A model generated the notes under the pieces. The model had not been told where the DNA came from, made no database searches, and worked only from the letters and a program-made list of their open reading frames with translations. Of a stretch of 64,000 nucleotides of DNA, positions 32,304-44,634 are shown one piece after another. The stretch's first letter is position 1, and every line of letters begins with the position of its first letter. The stretch spans positions 24,196,906 through 24,260,905 of the forward strand of contig OX463818.1 in NCBI GenBank assembly GCA_949825045.1, written 5' to 3'. Source of the DNA: Argyresthia goedartella (lineage: Eukaryota > Arthropoda > Insecta > Lepidoptera > Argyresthiidae). Made by a program: the position numbers and the translations under genes.

Positions 32304-32739
32304 TATTTATATTGAAATATTCTATCTTCAAGCTAATAACAAAGATTGAGTGGTAACGTGCATATCCTGATGCCTTACCCCACACATGAGCCAGGCAGAG
32401 ACCACAATGACCGCCTAGTAAAAAATGTTAATGCAAATGTGATCATGATTCGGTGGTAGATATCTTCTGAATCTATTAAAATTTCGACATAGACATATTT
32501 TCTTGCGAAAATTTTCGTCTAATGTCCAAAGTCAATGGCAGGTGACATTCTACTTTTCAGACTTGAAAAGCTTCGTATGTCTTCCTTGCGCTTTAAGTTC
32601 AACACCGAGTTATCCCAATTTTATTAATGCTCTCTTAAGATGATGATTCGTACTGCAGGCGTCAAAATCAACTCAAATTTACTATTTTAACGAGCTTAGT
32701 TTGTATCTTCGATGTTTATATGTGGTTGACGTCGTTGTT

Positions 32740-33045
32740 TATCGTTCACACGACACAGGGTATCCTAGTGTGGGGCCAGAAGCAAAGTATGTGATTTTAT
32801 ATAAATGTGTATTTTTATGAAATCAACTTAGTGTACAATCATGAAAATTATGTGAATGCTGTGCCAAATCGTAAACAAATAGGCTGGTCAAGCTTACTCT
32901 TGTGCAGCACAGTGTACCATGATTCTATATCTAAACGCGTTTCATAAAAAAAAACATATACAGACACATACATCGCTTCTGGCCCCCCACTAGGTTAACC
33001 GTGTGTCGTGGAAACCAGAAACACCGATGTCACACATCCATTATC
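32740..33045. repeat. Inverted pair of SINE fragments
   Basis: Plus-oriented CACGACACAGGGTATCCTAG (about 32750-32800) and minus-oriented GCTTCTGGCCCCCCACTAGG with GTGTGTCGTGGAAACC (about 32968-33015) are copies of the same SINE region facing each other about 170 bp apart. Confidence 0.6.
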
Positions 33046-33690
33046 TTTGAAAGATGACTTGCCGCCTGCAGAGTGGCATCCAATATTTCCCAAATCTTAA
33101 GTAGGATGTATCTTATCCCACGGTTCGGTACAAATACTATAACAATTTAAGACATTATTAAAAATGTGTTTTACTTAATTTTAATACCATGAACTTGTCA
33201 GTTCAAAAATATTAGTACGGTCCAATATATATCATTAGTTAAATGGACGCGGATCTTTTAACTGTGAGCACCGGCCTAAAGGTTAGGAAATGCATAAAAA
33301 TTTCTCACGCCTTTTTTCATACGGATTAGCAGTGGCAGAGATTTCATGTTTTTACATGCTAATATGTTTTTAAATGACATGTTCGTGTCTATAAAAAACA
33401 GTTATGTCAGTGTGTGTATACGATGAGTGAAAAACGCGTCGAGTTAATTTATTTCTGTGTAAGACATTTTTGCATTTTTGTTAGTCCTTTATGTATGTTT
33501 ATTGTAATTATAACATTTTGCTTTAGTTATAAAAACATATTTTTCCCCGACATTAAGTTAAGTAGTGTAATATAGGAAGTACATTATTGAAACTAATATC
33601 TTCCCAAATAGTTAACTGTAAAAACATCACAAAATAAACATAAAAACAAAATCATCTTAACGCATCGTGGAGAATTTTGCACAAAATGTT
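33046..33690. other. Intergenic, nothing recognised
   Basis: AT-rich sequence with no exon-like or repeat-like element that I can support. Confidence 0.4.
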
Positions 33691-33699
33691 TTATTTGTA

Positions 33700-34130
33700 T
33701 AAAATATGTTATAGTAGTTTATGTGACTGCTACATAATGGAGGGAATTAATACTCGAGTCGGCTCGTTTCATAATAATATCACTCGAGAGTTTTAATGCC
33801 TAATTATGTACAGTTACATACACTAGTTTATCTACACACATATCATAAGCTCTCTTTGATGTGTTCAGGAACCGCATGTTTGACCGGCATTGTGGCTCTG
33901 CAGTTGTTTAGCTTGTTCTGTAGTACCAACGTGCCGCAGGCGGGCGTCGGCGTTCGAAATTTGAATGTCAGTACCAACTTCACCGACAAACTAGGGGCAG
34001 AACGCAGGCGGGCGTCGGCGTTCGAAATTTGAATGTCATAATATGCAGAAAAATTACACATTATGGTCATAATGTGTAATTTTTCAGATAAGAAATGAGT
34101 TTTTACCAAGTACTTTAACATTATGCTGAT
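33700..34130 (+). repeat. Dispersed repeat copy 1 (with internal 35-bp duplication)
   Basis: ATAGTAGTTTATGTGACTGC, CCTAATTATGTACAGTTACA and AAGCTCTCTTTGATGTGTTC recur at 35630-36040 in direct orientation and (first part) at 42395-42545 inverted. Inside this copy a block GCAGGCGGGCGTCGGCGTTC is present twice, 61 bp apart, and an 18-bp palindrome lies at 34048-34085. Confidence 0.8.
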
Positions 34131-35629
34131 GATCGTAACGTGCGGTTTTTGTACGCAGTAAAGAGGGTTTATGATACGTGTGTAGATAAAATTAATTATG
34201 CAATTACTTTTACATATTTTATGATGACATCCCTAACATATCGTCGAAAAGATTAGTTTGTAAATTTTTAAGGGTATTTTTTTAAAATTATGTAACTAAT
34301 AATAACTATCTTTACAACATTTTTATAAAAGTTAATTTTGATAACTTTGCTAATTTTGACATCCTACTGTAGTACACCGTTATTCAAAAAGCGGAATTGA
34401 TGTAAGAATGGTGCTCCATCCTTCTCGCAGACTCGCACAATATCTAGAAGGTAATCGCAGAAACAAAATAAATGTTTTGTATCATACATAATATAACACA
34501 GGATTTTTATGTAAAGGGACAGATTTGGTATTTCAATCTACACAATAAATGATAAACAATCTAGAAAATATTTGAGCACGCCGAAATGTATAATCATTTG
34601 ATTACTTATCCATATAAAATTTCCCATTTTCCAAATATGTCTAAAAGTATCAACCATCTTTAATCCCTTATATCTTGGGCGCTAATGCACGATATTTTCC
34701 TCTAATTTGTTGCTTGTCTACAAACATATTACTACCACATATCTATAATAATGAAAAATTTCCATCACTATTAAGATATTAATGGCATAAGAGAAGCAAA
34801 AAACTTATGATCAATGATATGTTGCAGTAATACTTAGACAGGACCCTTAACAAGATTGGGCCGCACCTTTTTGGATTATTTTTCGACACATTGTGCCTTA
34901 TTTACCTAGGTAATATAAGGTTTGTTTTCATTTTATAATAAAGCAATATGTATTTACAACTAGCGTTGTTTTATTCTTTCGCGTTGTGTCCTTGGCTCCA
35001 AACAGTTTTGCAACAATTAAACTTAGGTCTTTGAGGCCCGGGCAGGCCAGATTGCATTAGATTTTCACCGATTTTCCTTTATTAACAGAAAAGAAAATAT
35101 TAACATGACTCATACTCATAAGTCCTATAATAGGCGTGTATATATTGCATAGGTAGCGCTTAAAGACCGTGCCAAATAGCTTGTATCTGAACGAAATAAC
35201 GCAGTAATTCTGTGTAAACAATGTATGGGGATTGGGGGTACAAACGAGTTTTGTTTATTTGAAGCAAAAACGACCGCTCGAACTTTTTTTAAAGCATCGT
35301 TATGTTGTCTGGTGTGCATAACAGAGTTGAAAACAATTGTGACATGTGGGAGTAAAATGGTTTCGCCTAAATTGATCGTCGTGCTCAAGTCAAGGCGTTA
35401 GGTGCAGTAGTTTCTTGAAGTTCAGTCTTGGACGATACTTCTCTTCGGGCCGGCTTTAGAGCGACGCGTAACCTCCGTGCATACATCTTGCTATCCGCAC
35501 GGATCATCAGTGGATTCGATTGGGCGAAGAGTAGGTAGTAGAGTGAGTAATATTCAATTTGGTTTTTAATACTTAAATCGATTATGAAAAAAATATGAGA
35601 ATATTTTTATAAGTACCTATATCAGAACA
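34131..35629. other. Intergenic, nothing recognised
   Basis: AT-rich sequence; the longest frames are under 90 codons without splice or motif support. Confidence 0.4.
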
Positions 35630-36040
35630 CTTTATAGTAGTTTATGTGACTGATACATAATGAAGGTCATTAAAACTCGAGTTTAATAATAATATCACGC
35701 GAGAGTCTTAATGCCTAATTATGTATAGTTACATACACTAGTTTATTAACACACATATATAAGCTCTCTTTGATGTGTTCAGGAACAGCTTTCGTGTTCG
35801 GCCGGCATTGTGGCATAGATCATTGCTCTGCACTTGTTTAGCTTGTTCAGTAGTACCAACTTCACAGACAAACTAGGGACGAGCGGCGGGGCGTTCGAAA
35901 TTTTCATGTCATTATATGTCGAAATATTTATAGGTACCTACATTAAAGTCATAATGTATCAATATTCAGATAAAAAATGAGTTTTTACCAAGAAGTATAT
36001 CATTAAGCTGGTCATAACGTGCGGTCTTTGGACGCAGTGT
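35630..36040 (+). repeat. Dispersed repeat copy 2
   Basis: Same order of blocks as 33700-34130 (TATAGTAGTTTATGTGACTG, TTAATGCCTAATTATGTATA, GAGCGGCGGGGCGTTCGAAA), but without the GC-rich duplication and without the palindrome. Confidence 0.78.
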
Positions 36041-36044
36041 AGAT

Positions 36045-37140
36045 AGAGATATAAATCAGCCGCCTATAAATATGAGATGCGAAGCCGACCCGGTCCCGTG
36101 GTGGGTAATGCCACTACCACGCTCCACGACTTCCGAGCTTCAAGAGTTCGGCCAGTCCACTCATCCACGTCCAGCGTCTTGCTCCCCGGGCAATGCCAGA
36201 GCATCAAGCATAGCCATCGTCACACTTCCATTAACGCTACATATCTCTGGTAGTGGACTGATGTTGGGCAACACGCGAGCCTCCAGCGCCTGCGCTGGAT
36301 AAAGCTCATTCAAAAGCAAAGGTCTGTGCGGTAAGGCACTGAGGTGGCTGCCCCACCACTTTCCTTAGGCATACCTTCTGCAGAAAGGTTAATTACTTAT
36401 CAACCTGAAAACCAATTTGAATAAAGGAACCAATATGGTCAAACAACGGACCGATTTAATCCCAACTCCTACTTTTAAAATAGGACAAAAATAGCTTTTT
36501 GGAATGTAAGAAAGCTAAATGAAGTGAGAAAACTGGAAAAAACCTGAGACATGTTCAATAAATATCTATATTATCTACATTGTGTGGGTTCATCTGAAAT
36601 TGGGTAGAATGATGATTTCGGAGAAATGAACACGCCATCTGGTGAAACAAGCCTTTTTCGGGACGTCCAGCAGGATCGAGACATCAAGAAGGCGTTGGAT
36701 TGTTATTAAGCAGTGCAGCATAAAGAAGCCATATGAGTTAGGAACCCATATCTGAGTCCATAGTCATTGTGCGGTTTAAAATCGGCGGTTATGTCACCAC
36801 CGTGCATGTTTACGCGCCTACGAATGAATCTGACCACAACAAGAAAAAAGACTTCTACAGCCGTCTGAAGTCAGTCTTCAACAAAATACAGAAAGGGGAT
36901 GTGCTGATAGTGATGGGAGACCTTAACGCCAAACTAGGAAATAACAACGATAACTTGAAACACCAAATAGGGCTTCATGGATTCGAGCACAGAAATTATA
37001 AGGTGAAGGATTTGTTGAATCTGCTCCTAACATAATTCTTCTCCTACTTTATTCCCGCATAAGACCTGTCACAAGGTAATAGGAACATCTCTCCAGATGG
37101 ACACGTAATCAGATCGATCACTCAGGCGCGGATTAATAAA
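36045..37140 (+). mobile_element. RTE-like LINE, 5' part (5' UTR and endonuclease)
   Basis: The endonuclease domain reads KIAFWNVRKLNE (with the catalytic Asn), VTTVHVYAPTNESDHNKKKD and DVLIVMGDLNAKLG (GDxN), then SPDGH. The 5' flank encodes the conserved-looking EADPVPWWVMPLPRS and STHPRPASCSPGNARASS region that I recall upstream of this LINE type in Lepidoptera. Stops in the N-terminal third; truncated before the reverse transcriptase. Confidence 0.75.
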
Positions 37141-37204
37141 CAGTAGGTAGGTACAGGCCGGTTAACTAAAGCTGGCACGTTCAACACATTTACACGTTGC
37201 GCTT

Positions 37205-38030
37205 GGGTTCTTCTACCTCGTGTCCTCATAGCTGAGGGTTGTTTCCGTCACTTTCTTCACCAGAGCTCTCCAAGCCGCTCGGTTTACCGCCATCCTGATA
37301 GAAGTCTGCAGATTGGTATGATAGACTTCCTTGACAGCGTCGGTCCATCGGGGCGGTACCCGCCCACGACTTCTTTTCCCTTTCAACTGGCCTACGACGA
37401 TGAGCTTTTCCAAATTATCTGGCTCACGTCTGGTCACATGACTAAAGTTCTGGCGAAGGCATGCAAACAGTTTATAGGCGGGTCTTTATGTCTAGTTCGG
37501 ACAGAATAGAAACATTTCGACGTCGCGCTGTCCGTGTGATACCCAAAATTTTTCGCCAGCACCACATCTCGAATGCGTCAATTCTTTTCCGAATACGTGC
37601 TTTTAAAGTCCATGTCTCATAAGCGTATAGAAATATAGAAAAGATAAGGGTACGCATTAGTTTCACTTTCGTCTTCCTGCCTATACCTCTGTTCCTTCAA
37701 ATCATCTCTAGACGCTTCACTACAGTTTTGGCAATCTGTGCTCTTCTTACCACCTCTCTTTCGCAGTCACCATCACTGGTTATCATTGAACGAGGTAAAT
37801 AAACTCCTGTACGGTATCCAGGTGTTACAGCAGTCCGGTTGTCTGTGAGGTACCTGCCCTATCTACGAACATCAGTTTAGTTTGGGCACGGTTGATGTTG
37901 AGTCCTTATTCGCGCTTATTCTTTGTACCTTTTGCAGAAGCTCGGCAAGTTGACTTTCACTAGCGCATCTGCAAAGCGTAGGTTATTAATAAGGCATCCG
38001 CCAATCTTTATGCCTCCATTCCAATCCTCC
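37205..38030 (-). mobile_element. RTE-like LINE, 3' part
   Basis: Minus-strand frames read FSIFLYAYETWTLKARIRKR, IDAFEMWCWRKILGITRTAR and DNLEKLIVVGQLKGKRSRGR then PPRWTDAV, the C-terminal region of RTE-type reverse transcriptases. Its upstream part continues at 41284-41530, on the far side of the LINE inserted at 38031-41283. It faces the RTE fragment at 36045-37140 tail to tail. Confidence 0.82.
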
Positions 38031-41000
38031 AGTTCATATTCATATTCATTTATTTGCATATAACATGTACAATACACACTACAGGTGGAAAATGTATGTA
38101 GGGTACATGCACCCTGACAGGGTATAACAAATTTATCTACACATACACATAACTTTTACATTGACCCGATCAGCTGTTCACAGGTGAAAGAGACTAAATT
38201 TATTTTCCTAATAATTTTTATCTTCGAAGAATTCCTGCAGCACGTAGTAGCATTTTTCGGCGAGGTAACATTTTAAAAGTTTTTTAAATTTTGTTAAATC
38301 TTCCATTTCCTGGAGATTTTTGGGTAAATTATTATAAATTTTTGTAGCCATGGTAAAGGGACCACATTGTACCATTTTAAGTTTTGTCTGGGGACAGGAT
38401 AAGTAGCTTTTAGGTCTTAAATTATTTGGACGGGAATATTTTGGGAACATATGTAAGTTTTTTTTTACAAAGTTGCTGATTTCTAATATATAGATAGAAG
38501 TTAGTGTAAGTATTTTATATTGTTTAAAATAGGGCTTGCAGCTAGTCATATTGTCTATATTAGCAATTATTCTGACGCATTTCTTTTGTAATAAAAACAA
38601 GTTTGGTACCTTGGTACTGTTTCCCCATACCACTATACCATATTGTAGCCACGCGTGAGCATAGGCATAATATGCTGAGAGAGCAGTCTTCACATCTGTG
38701 TATTTCTTTAATTCGAGCAGCGCGTAAGTGAATCTTGATAGTTTGGTTGATATATTTGCAATGTGGTCTTTCCAGTTTATATTGCTATCTATGTTAATGC
38801 CTAGTAAAGGGTAAGTTTTAGCACATTCGATTTTATTACTTAGATATGAGTAGTTTATTTCTAAGGGACGTTTTTGATGTGGTTTAAATTGTAATAGTTT
38901 TGTTTTGGAATAATTTATTTGTAAATTGTGTTCATTTAACCAGTTAATTAATGTATCAAATGTAGTTTGAAGAAGTACGTTGAGGTCGGTGGCATTTTGG
39001 CAAGGTATAACTATTGATATATCGTCGGCAAATAGAGTGGATGAATGGTTAATTTGTTTAGGCAAGTCGTTAATGTAGAGCAGAAAGAGAATGCACCCCA
39101 GTACACTTCCTTGGGGGATTGACTTAGTGACATGTGCTTTTTCAGATCGCACTTTATTAATCAAACCAGTTTTACCATCATAATGTTCTATTTCTACAAG
39201 TTGATATCTGTTTGATAAGTAAGAGTCGAACCATTGGTGCACAATACCACGAACACCTATTCCATATAATTTTTTTAATAATATATCATAAAGGACACGA
39301 TCATATGCCTTGCTCATATCGAGAAGTAAACCAATAGCATATTTTTTATTATTTATAATATTTAAAATATCTGCTATCATCACTAGCTGTTTATAAATAT
39401 TTAAAATATTTATAAACAGCTAGTGATGTCGAGTGGTTTTTTCTAAATCCATATTGGGACTTACTAAATATATTAAATTGTTCACAGAAGGAAACAGTCT
39501 GTTTGCCATGGCAGTTTCAAAGATTTTTGCGAATGTAGGTAAAAGAGCAATTGGTCTGTAGTTTGTGCAGTTACTTTTGTTACCTTTTTTGTAAATAGGT
39601 TTAATTATGGATAGTTTTAAGAGGTCTGGTACTGCACCATCTGCAAAAGACTGATTTATAAGAAACGACAGAATAGGGGCCAATGTTTCAACACATTTTT
39701 TTATTAGTAATGGGGGCAGTTCGTCATGACCGAAACTTTTTTTGTTTTTTAATTCTTTTATTATTTTAATAACTTCAGGGATGGTAACTGGTTTTAAGTA
39801 CATTGAATTTTCAGACGGCTCGATTACAGCTTTTCCTTTTGGTGCGGGAAGCGAGGGATCTGAATTTGCAACATTCAGGAAAAAGTCGTTGAAAATATTA
39901 GCTATACGAAGCGGGTTATCTATTGTTTTATTTTGTTCATTCAATTTAATGTTAACTCTATCTATTTTTGTAACTTTGTTAGTTTGCTCCTTTATTAAAT
40001 GCCAAGTCGATTTTATTATGTTATCAGAGTTTTTGATTTTATTAATGTTTTGGATCCTTTTAGACGTTTTTACAATTTTTTTCAATAATAGTTTATACTG
40101 TTTATAGGCATTATTCAGAATTTTATTATCTATTTTATTTACAAGTAGTTTTAGTGGTCTTTTATTCTTACAGGATTGTTTTATACCTTTTGTTAGCCAT
40201 GTTTTTTGCTTTTAAGTTTTATTTTAACATTTTTTAGGGGTATAGTTTTATTTAGAATGTAAGTTAATTTTGATTGAAATGACATATAGTTTTCATTTAA
40301 GTTTTTATCTCTAGTGATTAATTTATTAAAGTCAACATTATTAAGTTCTGAGATGAAATTGTTTATATTTTGGTCATTAAATATTCTTTTTTTTACTGAC
40401 CATGTAGTTCGAGCGTTATTATGATCGGTTGGTATTTGTATTGTTGTACCTTTATGATCTGAAAAACCATATTCATGGACGGAGATGTTTTCTTTTTTTA
40501 CAATAAAGTTAGTAAATATTAAATCTAAACAAGTAGACGAGGTTTCAGTTATTCTGGTAGCCTCTTTTATATGTTGGTGAAAGTTGTAGCTTTTCATTAG
40601 ATCAATAAAGCTTGATCTTAGCATAGAATTTACTAGCATATCAATATTAAAATCACCTCCTATTATAACATTTTTCCTTAAATATTTCTTCTTTACGTGC
40701 TGCAAGAGATTTGTTAAGGAATTAAAGAAAATATTAGGCATCCTGGTGTGATCTGGCCAATAAATAAAAATAACAATTAATTCTAACTTAGGTATCTCAA
40801 TGTCACAAGTTTCAAATATAAACTCTATATTCATTCTATCAATTTCTTTCAGTTCAATAAACTCAATATTGTCTTCGAGTAGAATGCAAGTTCCTCCTGC
40901 CCCATGATGAGATCGACAAAAGGATGCTGCTAGCTTGAAGCCGTCTACACGCAGCAGATCTATCGTTGATGGGGATATCCACGTTTCTGTAAGGCACATC

Positions 41001-41283
41001 ATCTGGATATTTTCATCTTCTTCTGTTGCGGCTTCTACTAAATGTTGCTTATTTTTGAAGCTCTGTATATTCTGGAATAAAATTTTAATATTATGGTCGA
41101 AAAAAATCTGCAGAAATCGTTGTGTTTGGTGGGGATGCCACCGTGGCGTCTAATATTTGAGTTACAACATTCATGTTTGTTCTGTTGATGATATTGTCAT
41201 CAAGGGGCTCTGGATTATAATGTCTTCCATTTATAATAAGTTTGTCATCAATTATATTGGCTCGATGCCCATCGCGACATCGT
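38031..41283 (-). mobile_element. Jockey/CR1-like LINE, second family, nearly full ORF2
   Basis: Encodes, in order on the minus strand: the end of ORF1 (stop at 41091), an endonuclease (QNIQSFKNKQ, LTETWISPS, IGGDFNIDML, FSDHKG) and a reverse transcriptase (LLDMSKAYDRVLYD, IPQGSVLGCILFL, LFADDIS), ending LAEKCYYVLQEFFEDKNY. ORF1 and ORF2 overlap by about 58 nt. Breaks: a frameshift near 40193, a one-base loss near 39510 and a 34-nt fold-back insertion at 39378-39428. The 3' end is AAATAAATGAATATGAATAT, a (GAATAT)n tail. Different family from the 44-49 kb element. Confidence 0.9.
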
Positions 41284-41530
41284 TCTCTACGCATGATATG
41301 CTCACCGATGTGGTTGAACAGCTGCAGCGAAAGTATACAACCCTGTCTGACTCCTCGATTGGTTTGATAATACCCTGACTCGGATTTTTCCAATCTCACT
41401 CTGGACTTGCCATCAAGATATAAGTTCTGCACTAAGAATGTTAAGGGCTCCGGAATTCCCATCTCTTTCATCACACTTAACATTTTCTTCCAGCTGATGC
41501 AGTCAAAGCCTTCGTGCAGTCAATGAAACA
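41284..41530 (-). mobile_element. RTE-like LINE, reverse-transcriptase piece
   Basis: CISWKKMLSVMKEMGIPEPL, FLVQNLYLDGKSRVR and NRGVRQGCILSLQLF are the RTE reverse-transcriptase fingers and motif B. The sequence runs in frame into the ORF1 tail of the younger LINE at the junction near 41283, producing an accidental chimeric frame. Continuation at 37205-38030. Confidence 0.82.
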
Positions 41531-41939
41531 GAGTGCGATTGGATGGAATCAGTGGTGGTCCACTGATACCATCCAATCTTCGAGCCATTGAACGGTTCTT
41601 TAGACTCTTTGGGATATGATATCGATGGAGCGGCAGTCTGAGGGCAGGCCAATTCCTAGTGGCCAGCGTTTGACGGAAGGGCTAATACGCACTATCATAT
41701 TGCTTTGCTGATAAAAGTAATGCCGTCTCTTTTTTTCTAACGGAAGTTTGGCTAATGAAAGCAGGACAGCATTACCGTCGAAGGTATATGTTAATCATCG
41801 TTTCTTCTATTGGTTTAATTGTTCTGAGTTGTTTACCTATTTCGAGGTTAGAATAAAATCATTCATTTTTGAATATACTGTCTAGTAAAATTGCATAAGT
41901 GTAAGTACTGTGAACGTGCCAGCAGTATTTAACTGTCCT

Positions 41940-42085
41940 GTGTGCCATTAATTAAACGAATCGAATGAAAGCTACAAAAATCATGCTTTCTCACTTTTAC
42001 ACTAAAGACAGCTACTGTGTGCAAGTGAGAAAGCATGATTTAGTGTGTTTCATTCATTTTGTTTATTTAATGGCACCTGTTGGTG
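41940..42085. repeat. MITE-like hairpin
   Basis: GTGCCATTAATTAAACGAAT and GTTTATTTAATGGCAC at the outer ends are inverted, and the inner arms AAATCATGCTTTCTCACTT (41978-41996) and AAGTGAGAAAGCATGATTT (42023-42041) pair perfectly over 19 bp. Confidence 0.65.
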
Positions 42086-42394
42086 CCGATGTAACTGATG
42101 TCGCTATTAGAGTTTTTCCAACATCTATAAAATTTAAACAACATTAATAAACAGCACATGTATTTATATGCCCGTTTAAAAGAACCATTCATTTATCTAA
42201 CCTCGTTAAAATCACCCCTCCGTAAAGTACAAAGATTAAAACTGTAATTAAAGCCCAACCAGGTACATAAATAACCTGGGCGCTAAATAACTTTATATAG
42301 CAATACTAAGTATAGTACACCCATGCAAATTGGCCGCTTCGCTATTTGCCGAACTTATTTCAAAAGCGAGCTTTATAGAAGTTACATTATAAAT

Positions 42395-42545
42395 ATCACT
42401 ATAAATTAACAATCATAGAGAGCTTGTGATATGTAGAGATAAAGCAGTGTATGTAACTGTACATAATTAGGCATTAAAATACTCGTGTGTTGTTATTATA
42501 AAACACTCGTATATTAAAGCCTCTCATTATGGAAGTCACATTAAC
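42395..42545 (-). repeat. Dispersed repeat copy 3 (partial, inverted)
   Basis: AGAGCTTGTGATATGTAGAG, TGTAACTGTACATAATTAGG and GAAGTCACATTAACTACTAT are the reverse complement of blocks in 33700-33870. Confidence 0.7.
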
Positions 42546-43384
42546 TACTATTATTTTTTATTACCTATTATGAAATAATCTTCCACTAAAGTAAGTACCT
42601 GTAGTCGGGTTAAAATATATAAGTACAATAAAACCAATATGATTATGTATTCATTTTTTTCATTAGTCATCTAATCCAGAATCTAAATATTCAACAGATT
42701 TATATGACATTTCATGATCGGATTGTATTATGCCCTCGTAAGGATTATCTAGGCCTGTAATTGACAGACGTCATCTTGAGTAAGGTTAGATTGTGGTGGA
42801 TGAAAACATATTTTTCCTTAACAATTATATAGGTATTTTTTTTCTTTTCTGGTTAGAAGAGTAAGGGAAAGGGAATTAAAGCTTTTCTCTAAATAATCAC
42901 AGTTTGTTCAATAATTTAAGCTCTCTGCCAAAAAAATCAAAGGCAAAAAATCAAATATATTCAGGGATATTTCTAGGAATGCCATGTTTAGATCACTTAT
43001 TTAAGATAAGCTCGCCTTTGAACACTATTTTCATCTAACTCTTGTTTTAGGGTTCCGTAACCTTAAAAAGGAAAAAAAAAGTAAAGCTTGTAATATTTTT
43101 AAATTTAAGACTTTTTAACAAGTTACATACCTTCCTGAACAAAATCGGGCTGGCCTTAAAATAATTAGTTTTGTTTTTATTTTTGCTTATTTCATCAGAC
43201 TTATCACTGGTCTGGTCACCCCTTGTCTCGATCCAAGCTTAAACATCAACAACGTGTAATGTAATAAATGACAGTAGCATTTTTTTTTTTTTTTAACTTA
43301 TACATAAGTCGTTCCCAATTCGTTTTTGCTTCAACTGGCAAACCCCTAATTGCAGAAACGATAAATAAATTAGTTTTATAACAT

Positions 43385-43465
43385 TTATTATACCACCAAC
43401 ACCATTGTACGGTGGTACGGAACCCTTCGTGCGCGAGTTCGACTCAGTTTGACCGGTTTTTATGT
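43385..43465 (-). repeat. Dispersed 'GGTTCCGTACC' repeat, head fragment
   Basis: On the minus strand AAACCGGTCAAACTGAGTCG, then CGCACGAAGGGTTCCGTACC, ACCGTACAATGGTG: the first about 80 bp of the family at 1911-2318. From here to 44270 nothing else is recognisable. Confidence 0.75.
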
Positions 43466-44634
43466 TTCTCATAGCCGAAAATCTACTCTTGCAAAGGAAG
43501 GTCTGCAAAATGCCAGTAAATATTTTATTTCTGCTTCGCTGACACGATAAATGTATTTTATGAGTCCATTTGATCAGTCCAAAACTCATCCACTGATTTC
43601 TTGGCAAAATTACTCTTGAGTCTGCTGTTGCATGAGATTTCTGTTAATTCCTCTTGATTAGAGATGGGTAGCTGGTCGGTGAACATTTGCAAAAGAGTTG
43701 TGAAAAAAAACTGCGTACCGCCGCCGACATATTTTTCAAGTGGGATTTTATGGCTAATTTAACATTTTCATTCACTGAAGTAAAGTAGGTTAAAAAAAAA
43801 GTTTTAGTTTTGGAAACTGGTCATTTTTACATTAATCAATCACAGATATCCAGTGCTCTTCTGTTTACGCTAAGAGCAATAATTAAGTTTACAAATACAG
43901 CATTTTTAAGGGGGAATATTTAACTGTAGGTCAAAAGAAAGTTAAGCAAACGAATTATCTTCACTGATTAACCTACCGTATACCAAAAAACTGACTACTC
44001 TACAAATAAACCATTTCATTAACAAAACAAGCACCACCAACAAAATCATAAATCCTAACAAAACAAGTTAATCTTCACTGTTCACAACAAATATCTGGCT
44101 TGTCAAAAACAAATTCCGTTTTCAATACAAAAATATTCTTAGTCACTCTATAAAACTGACTTGCACTCAAAATTCTCCATACAAATAACGAATTTTCTAA
44201 AACTCGTGTCTTTTGCTGCACCACACTAGTTAATGTTACACTAATATGTTTTAAAAATATAATTTGGTAAACTCAAACTCAAAACTCAAAACGTTTATTC
44301 TGTAAATAGGCCACAAGGGCACTTTCACATGTCATTTCATTTCATTTTTTACAGAACATTTGGTATTATTATCATATTATCAGAAAAAAAAAGTACTTAA
44401 TTATTGTTTCTGAGAGATGTAAAGAGTCTCAAATGTCATAATAAAATAATTAAAATATAAATAACAGAGATGTATAGTCTCTTTAGTCAATAATACAATG
44501 ATAATAGGAGATGTAAATGGTCCCCACAGTCAACAGTTGTATAATTAAATTAATCTTTGGAGGTGTAAAAGGCCTCCAAGTGTCCAGTAAAAGAAACTCT
44601 GGCAGTGAGGATGCTCACAATTAATTAGAACAAT

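Larger units (their letters stand above)
41531..43384. other. Intergenic, mostly unrecognised
   Basis: Contains the MITE-like hairpin at 41940-42085 and the repeat copy at 42395-42545; a fragment of a 'GGGTTCCGTAACC' repeat at about 43048. No gene. Confidence 0.4.

Noticed and set aside
36072..36302. 76-codon frame MRCEADPVPWWV as a host gene
   Set aside because: It matches the recurrent 5' region of RTE-like LINEs and leads directly into an RTE endonuclease.
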